This document shows positions 16,300 to 20,376 of a stretch of 20,376 nucleotides of DNA, in pieces. This stretch comes from Pinguiococcus pyrenoidosus. Lineage: Eukaryota; Sar; Pinguiophyceae; Pinguiochrysidales; Pinguiochrysidaceae. Every line of letters starts with the position of its first letter. Positions within the stretch are counted from its first letter, which is position 1. Location of the stretch: positions 1 through 20,376 of the forward strand of contig JAAMXY010001384.1 of the NCBI GenBank assembly GCA_019677205.1. The letters are read 5' to 3'. The notes under the pieces were generated by a model. That model was not told where the DNA came from. It did not search any database and saw nothing but the letters and a program-made list of their open reading frames with translations. The translations under genes were made by a program, and so were the position numbers.

Positions 16300-17581
16300 A
16301 TGGGCGCTTGTGCTTCCCTGTCCGAGGAGCAACGAGAGGAGGCCCGAGTGGTACGCCAACGCCTTGCCGCGGACGTGCTGCGATTCCGCCGGGCGAGCAA
16401 CACTCTCCTGACGCTTCTCCCCTCTCCTTTGTGACGGCGCTGCAGGCCAGACAGATTGACAAGGCCCAACAGAATGACATGCGACTGGACGCGCAGAAGA
16501 TCAAGATGCTGCTGCTGGGCGCCGGAGAGAGTGGCAAATCCACCATTTTCAAGCAGATGAAGGTGCTCTACGGCGCTCCCCTGACCGAAGAGGAGCAGCG
16601 ACACTACACGCAGGTGGTGCACTCCAACGTGGTGCACGCGGTGAAGACGCTGGTGACCATGGCCGACCGCTACTTCCCGGACGACACCAAGGAGCACGTC
16701 GACGACTTCGACGCCATCAAGCGGCTCGGCGAGTTCGAGGTCATCACGCCCAAGATTGCGGCCATCGTCATGAAAGTCTGGGCCGCGGAGTGCGTCCAGA
16801 AGACCTGGGACCGCCGGGCGGAGTTCCAGATCGTCGACTCCCACAAGGAGTATTTCAACGACATCGAGAGAATTGGCGCCGAGGGCTATATGGCGACGCA
16901 GCAGGACATCCTGCTCACGCGGGTGCGCACCAGCGGCATCGTGGTCGAGAAGTACGACATCGAAGGAACTCAGTTTGAGATGTACGACGTCGGTGGCCAG
17001 CGGAACGAGCGCAAGAAGTGGATCCACTGCTTCGAGAACGTCACGGCAGTCATCTTCGTGGCGGCGCTGAGCGAGTACGACCAGGTGCTGTACGAGAACA
17101 ACCGCACCAACCGGATGGTCGAGGCCATCGAGCTTTTCGAGGAAATCTGCAACAACAGCTACTTCATGGCGTCCTCGATGATCCTCTTCCTCAACAAGCG
17201 GGACCTGTTCCTCGACAAGGTGGTCGAGGTGCCGATCGACAGCGTTGACCACTTCAACGACTACGACGGCCTGCCTGGCGACTTCGACGACGGCGTGGCA
17301 TACTTCCTGAACAAGTGCGTATCCCTTACACCGCTCGCGAAGCGCAGCGGAGCGCGAAGTGCAGCTTGAACGAAGTGCAGGCGCACACACTAACCACGTC
17401 TCGACTTCCCTCCTCGCACCCATTCTCACTTATCACCAGGTTTCTGGAAGTAAAGGACGAGGACAAGGTGGTCTATCATCACGTGACGTGTGCGACGGAT
17501 ACGGGGAACATGCTGTTTGTGTGGACCGCGTGTAGGGACATCATCCTTCGAAGCAACCTGAAGGAGTCCGGCTTCACCTGA
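16300..17581 (+). CDS. Heterotrimeric G-protein alpha subunit, three exons
   Basis: Exons 16300-16350, 16446-17314 and 17440-17581 join in phase (introns 95 and 125 nt), giving 353 residues, the usual length. All nucleotide-binding elements are present: P-loop GAGESGKST (42-50), switch I RVRTSG with Arg176 and Thr179, switch II DVGGQRNERKKWIHCFE with catalytic Gln202, NKRD (267-270) and TCAT (323-326). The N-terminus MGACAS has Gly2 for myristoylation and Cys4 for palmitoylation, so the protein should sit on the plasma membrane. It should bind GTP, cycle with beta-gamma and relay a receptor signal. The C-terminus reads NLKESGFT: the Cys four residues from the end that pertussis toxin modifies in animal Gi is replaced, so the protein should be toxin-insensitive and receptor coupling may differ. 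It is clearly Gi-like overall. Confidence 0.96.
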
Positions 17582-17588
17582 TCGTCCT

Positions 17589-17756
17589 ACCGTTGTGCTG
17601 TCCAAGACCTCCATGATAAATTCCTTCTTCTTCTCTTCCATCTTTCGAGAGTACGAGAGCGGGAGCGCGTACTGTTCTAGGCCCCAATCGTAGGCGTGGC
17701 GCCCCTCGCGCCTCGGGATGGAGTAGAAACCCTCGGCATGCCTGTGTGAACCACTT
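17589..17756 (-). CDS. Coding-like minus-strand stretch beyond the G-alpha gene, ends unresolved
   Basis: The minus strand reads AEGFYSIPRREGRHAYDWGL, then EQYALPLSYSRKMEEKKKEF and IMEVLDSTTVG, in codons that nearly all end in C or G. Both forward frames here break up with stops. A possible acceptor (GGTTCACACAG) lies at its 5' edge and a possible donor (ACG|GTAGGA) at its 3' edge, so it could be an internal exon. The frame is open on both sides, running to 17426 antisense to G-alpha exon 3. I found neither a start nor a matching partner exon, and recognise no family. It may be part of a gene converging on G-alpha, or a relic. Confidence 0.35.
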
Positions 17757-18043
17757 ACGAAAGAAAATAGACCCCCATTCTTCCTCTTCTTCTTCCCCTC
17801 TCCGGGAGGTATTCCACTGATTGTGCCCACGCCTTGAGATGCTTTGTGCCTACGCCTTGAGATGCTCTGTCCTTGCCTTGGGCCTGCCTTGTCATGCCGT
17901 GTTCCGGGACTTGACTTGGGACCCGAAGCGAAATGTGAGCAAGTCCCCTTTCACGTTGATCATGAATACTAGCGGGCGCACATTCATTGGAAGACACAAA
18001 AGGCGGCAAAAGCGATGGTCGGGCGCTCCTGCAGCGCAAGTCG
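17757..18043. other. Gap upstream of the phytanoyl-CoA dioxygenase-like gene
   Basis: No supported complete gene. It contains the 23-bp tandem repeat listed separately. A forward frame from ATG 17962 runs into the next gene in another frame; a short 5' exon for that gene may lie here, but no join is convincing. Confidence 0.4.
17821..17866 (+). repeat. 23-bp tandem duplication
   Basis: Two adjacent 23-bp copies, TTGTGCCCACGCCTTGAGAT+GCT and the same with one C-to-T change (CCCAC to CCTAC). It lies upstream of the dioxygenase-like gene. A simple duplication; function unknown. Confidence 0.9.
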
Positions 18044-19132
18044 ATGGCCCAGGAGGACCAGGATGCTTGTGCGCTGCGGCGCTCCTTCCACAGGGATGGC
18101 TACGTGGTGGTGAGAGGCGCGGTGGGCGAGGCCGAGCGGGCAGCTTTCCTCGAGCAACTGAGGGACGAGCTGCTCTGCGGCGGAAGCCAAAGCGAGCGCT
18201 CTGTAGCCAGCGTGGCTCTTGAAGATAGAAGTACCTGGCCCTTGGGCACGCAACGACGAGTTGTGGAATGCGCGCCAAAGGGAGTTGGAGAGCACTGGAG
18301 TCGACTGCGGCAGAATCCGCGCCTCTCCTCTGCTCTCGATGCCCTTCTGGGTGAAGACAGCTGGGAAATGCACTTCAACGGGGAGCAGGCGGACGACCCC
18401 ACTAGGTTCTGGTATTTCCCCGTGATCTTCCCCGAGGCTTCTGAGATGTCCAAAGAGGCGGATGAGACGACGGATGAAACAGATCGCCACGAAGATCCAA
18501 TGGAGAGAAGACCAGTGCGGCTGGAGAGCGCCAAGGAAGAGCGGCTGCGCTGTGGTGGAAAAATCCCGCGGCCGTCGGAATGGCAGCCTGTGAGCCGCCG
18601 TCGAGTCCGTGGCAAGGGGTGGCACATCGACGCCGGTCCCGGCTTCCCCAACGAGGGCATTCGCCGCCTGCTCGGACATCCCTTCCAAGGCGTCGTGCTC
18701 CTGCTGCTGCTCTCTGATCATTCGCAAGAGGGCTGTGGCAATACTTGCATGGTGCGCGGAAGCCACCGTTGGGTGCGCCAGAAGCTCGAGGAGAGCGAAC
18801 CCGAAGGAATGACGCACCAGGAGCTCAACCAGTGGGCGGTGGACCTCATGCTGCAGCGCATCAAGGAGCACCGCGCGTGGATCGTATCGGACGCGCAGCC
18901 CGACGACGTGTGCCAGGAAGGTGACGCCGATGTCCGGCCTCTCATGGGCAGAGTGGGCGACCTGTGCATCATGCATCCATGGCTGATCCACTCCGGCACG
19001 ACCAACTTGTCCGATCGAGTGCGTTTCATGGGGAATGGCATGGTTCGCATCCGAGAGGACGTCTTTGCCCAAAGCGGATGCACCATGCTTCAAGAAGACT
19101 GGGAAAGCTGTGAAATTGGCAAGGATGCATGA
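18044..19132 (+). CDS. Phytanoyl-CoA dioxygenase (PhyH)-family Fe(II)/2-oxoglutarate oxygenase
   Basis: Intronless, 362 residues from the first ATG; the frame is open a little further upstream. The N-terminus RRSFHRDGYVVVRGAVGEAE is the typical PhyH opening. The iron ligands are His194 and Asp196 in GWHIDAG and, distally, His316 in MHPWLIHSG; Arg325 or Arg327 in NLSDRVRF should bind 2-oxoglutarate. FQGVVLLLLLSDHSQEGCGN and MVRGSHRW are the core strand and turn of the double-stranded beta-helix. The enzyme should hydroxylate a small molecule or lipid using O2 and 2-oxoglutarate, but the family is too broad to name a substrate. A charged insert at about 131-190 (EADETTDETDRHED) is unusual. No peroxisomal SKL ending is present. 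The stop codon is the first unit of the adjacent heptanucleotide array. Confidence 0.85.
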   Translation: MAQEDQDACALRRSFHRDGYVVVRGAVGEAERAAFLEQLRDELLCGGSQSERSVASVALEDRSTWPLGTQRRVVECAPKGVGEHWSRLRQNPRLSSALDALLGEDSWEMHFNGEQADDPTRFWYFPVIFPEASEMSKEADETTDETDRHEDPMERRPVRLESAKEERLRCGGKIPRPSEWQPVSRRRVRGKGWHIDAGPGFPNEGIRRLLGHPFQGVVLLLLLSDHSQEGCGNTCMVRGSHRWVRQKLEESEPEGMTHQELNQWAVDLMLQRIKEHRAWIVSDAQPDDVCQEGDADVRPLMGRVGDLCIMHPWLIHSGTTNLSDRVRFMGNGMVRIREDVFAQSGCTMLQEDWESCEIGKDA

Positions 19133-19242
19133 GTCCTGAATCCTGAGTCCTGAGTCCTGCATCGTGAGTCCTGAGTCCTGAGTCCTGAGTCCTAAATTCT
19201 GAGTCCAGAGTCCTGAATCATGAATCATGAATCATGAAATCA
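19130..19242. repeat. Heptanucleotide array (TGAGTCC)n spanning two convergent stop codons
   Basis: Fifteen 7-nt units run in register from the TGA stop of the dioxygenase-like gene (19130-19132). Most are TGAGTCC, with TGAATCC, TGCATCG, TAAATTC, AGAGTCC and three TGAATCA variants. A final 8-nt unit, TGAAATCA, ends on the stop of the minus-strand methyltransferase (19240-19242). The array therefore fills the whole intergenic space. Confidence 0.95.
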
Positions 19243-20148
19243 TTTCCAATCTTCTTCCGCAAAGTCGTCGACAGCATTCTCGTCTGGGCCAGGAGCGTCG
19301 TCGCCTTCCGTTCCGCCTCGCGCCGCGAACGCTTCCGGCAGCGCCTTCCCACCGTCGACTCGGTCCTTGAAGGCCGTCAAGAGCGTGCAGTTGTTGATCT
19401 CTGTGGCTTCTCGGATGAACTCGCGCGGTGCCGCCTCTTCCAACACGAAGCTGGTGCTGGGGCGAGAGCACCGGAAGACGCTGATGGGACTGTCCCGGAA
19501 GTCCTCGTGCAGCGCTTCCCTCCCCAGATCCTCCACCTCCTTGAACGCCTGTCTCAAGCGCTCGAAGAACGCATCCTCCGAGGCGTGCCTCCTCTGGTAG
19601 GCCAGATACACGTGGCCTTCTGGACTCACCAGACTCAGCAAGCTCTGCACCAGCGCTTCATACGCCTCTTCATACGGCACCGCCGCCACATCTGCCGCCA
19701 GCACCACGTCGAAGGGCCCGTGCAACGCCCTCCGCTGCTCTTCATCTCCCCACAGAAACTCCGCCACCGCCACAGCCTTGGCCTCCTCTTCGTTCAGATT
19801 GGCCGCGAAGTTCTCCGCCGCCAGATTCAGCACTTCGGCGTCGCCGTCGGTCGCCAGCACCCGAGAAGCTTTGGCCAGAGCCGCCGCAATGGCCACGAGG
19901 CCTGGGCCACAGCCCAATTCCACCACTCTCTTGCCCTCTACGATGTCTGCATTGCTCTCCAGCAAGGCGGAGAGGACAAAGGCGGCGTTGTAGGCGGATT
20001 TCCCGAAACCCAGGGCGCTGCCGCCTTTGCCGTCTGCGGCGTAGCGCTGCTGAATGCGCAGAAAGCGCCCGAACAGCTCGAAGTGCCTCTCTGGTAACTT
20101 CACTTCTTCCGTGAAGGCGTTGTTGTAAGTGAAGGGGACGATGGACAT
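19240..20148 (-). CDS. METTL21-type (methyltransferase 16 family) protein methyltransferase
   Basis: Intronless, 302 residues from the ATG at 20148; an upstream in-frame ATG at 20274 would add 42 residues with no domain. The class I SAM fold is clear: motif I VVELGCGPGL (75-84), the acidic loop ATDGD (99-103), DVVLAADV (147-154) and YLAYQRRHASEDAFF (181-195). That last segment, with the ADVxxxPYEE turn, is typical of METTL21/FAM86-type enzymes that methylate lysines on chaperones or translation factors. The N-terminal MSIVPFTYNNAF and the acidic tail (GDDAPGPDENAVDDFAEEDW) are less conserved. The substrate cannot be told from sequence. The gene converges on the dioxygenase-like gene through the heptanucleotide array. 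Confidence 0.82.
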   Translation of the reverse strand: MSIVPFTYNNAFTEEVKLPERHFELFGRFLRIQQRYAADGKGGSALGFGKSAYNAAFVLSALLESNADIVEGKRVVELGCGPGLVAIAAALAKASRVLATDGDAEVLNLAAENFAANLNEEEAKAVAVAEFLWGDEEQRRALHGPFDVVLAADVAAVPYEEAYEALVQSLLSLVSPEGHVYLAYQRRHASEDAFFERLRQAFKEVEDLGREALHEDFRDSPISVFRCSRPSTSFVLEEAAPREFIREATEINNCTLLTAFKDRVDGGKALPEAFAARGGTEGDDAPGPDENAVDDFAEEDWK

Positions 20149-20376
20149 GTCCGACTTCCTTTGCTGGCGGTGTGTTGGCGAGGCGGAGGCTCTCCTCTCC
20201 ATTCTGCGGCGCAAAGGGTTTGAGCAGATGACGAGCAGCCGCAGCGCTTGACCAGCTGTGTCATAGCGGTGCAATGTGCGACAGAGGCGAAATCTGGTGA
20301 AATGAGCGGCGATGTAACGCGGGCTTCGGAAACGAGTACCGCAGTGTGCCCGCCCGTATAGGGAAACCAGAAAGAG
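20149..20376. other. Right flank, upstream of the methyltransferase
   Basis: This 228-base end piece should contain the methyltransferase promoter and 5' UTR. No separate gene or clear motif is visible. Confidence 0.5.

Noticed and set aside
17984-19228. 414-codon minus-strand frame opposite the dioxygenase-like gene
   Set aside because: It is antisense to a clear PhyH-family protein and begins in the heptanucleotide array, which gives a repetitive peptide.
19234-20097. Forward-strand frame opposite the methyltransferase
   Set aside because: His/Arg/Gln-rich shadow; the minus strand has clear SAM-binding motifs.

Overview
The window is nuclear DNA of a unicellular eukaryote, most likely an alga with a red-type secondary plastid (cryptophyte, stramenopile or haptophyte; the lineage is not proven). 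Genes are dense and lie on both strands. Coding DNA is GC-rich, and short GT-AG introns (45-177 nt) are common, although several long genes have none. The plastid inference rests on the PPR protein at 5525-7732, whose leader is a signal peptide followed by a Phe-start plastid motif (CDA|FMALP), and on an alpha/beta hydrolase of a plant chloroplast family with its own signal peptide.

Layout, left to right. 1-1228: mostly non-genic, with a possible gene end at the left edge and a frameshifted TPR relic. 1229-3001 (+): six-exon secretory glycosyltransferase, GT23/FUT8-like. 3167-4981 (-): three-exon WD40 protein. 5142-5451 (-): small two-exon gene of unknown function, head-to-head with 5525-7732 (+), a plastid-type PPR protein. 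8125-11910 (-): intronless Mios, the GATOR2/SEA component of TOR signalling. 12341-13901 (-): seven-exon alpha/beta hydrolase. 14591-14866 (-): acidic, transactivation-like ORF, possibly the 3' exon of the bZIP gene at 14893-15601 (-). 16300-17581 (+): heterotrimeric G-protein alpha subunit, divergent from the bZIP gene. 17589-17756 (-): an unexplained coding-like stretch. 18044-19132 (+): phytanoyl-CoA dioxygenase-like enzyme. 19240-20148 (-): METTL21-type methyltransferase. The last 228 bases are flank.

The genes form no operon or single pathway. Mios (nutrient signalling), G-alpha (receptor signalling) and the bZIP factor are regulatory, while the PPR protein and hydrolase probably act in the plastid. 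The bZIP/G-alpha intergenic region carries two copies of a CACGTGGAAG G-box and two TGACG elements, so the bZIP protein may regulate its own promoter.

Notable non-coding structure includes three AT-rich islands in intergenic DNA, a heptanucleotide array filling exactly the space between two convergent stop codons, and another heptanucleotide array that begins at a splice donor. Exon structures were assembled by hand from splice consensus, reading phase and family similarity; no transcript data were available. I found no CRISPR array, prokaryotic system, transposon, tRNA or rRNA gene.
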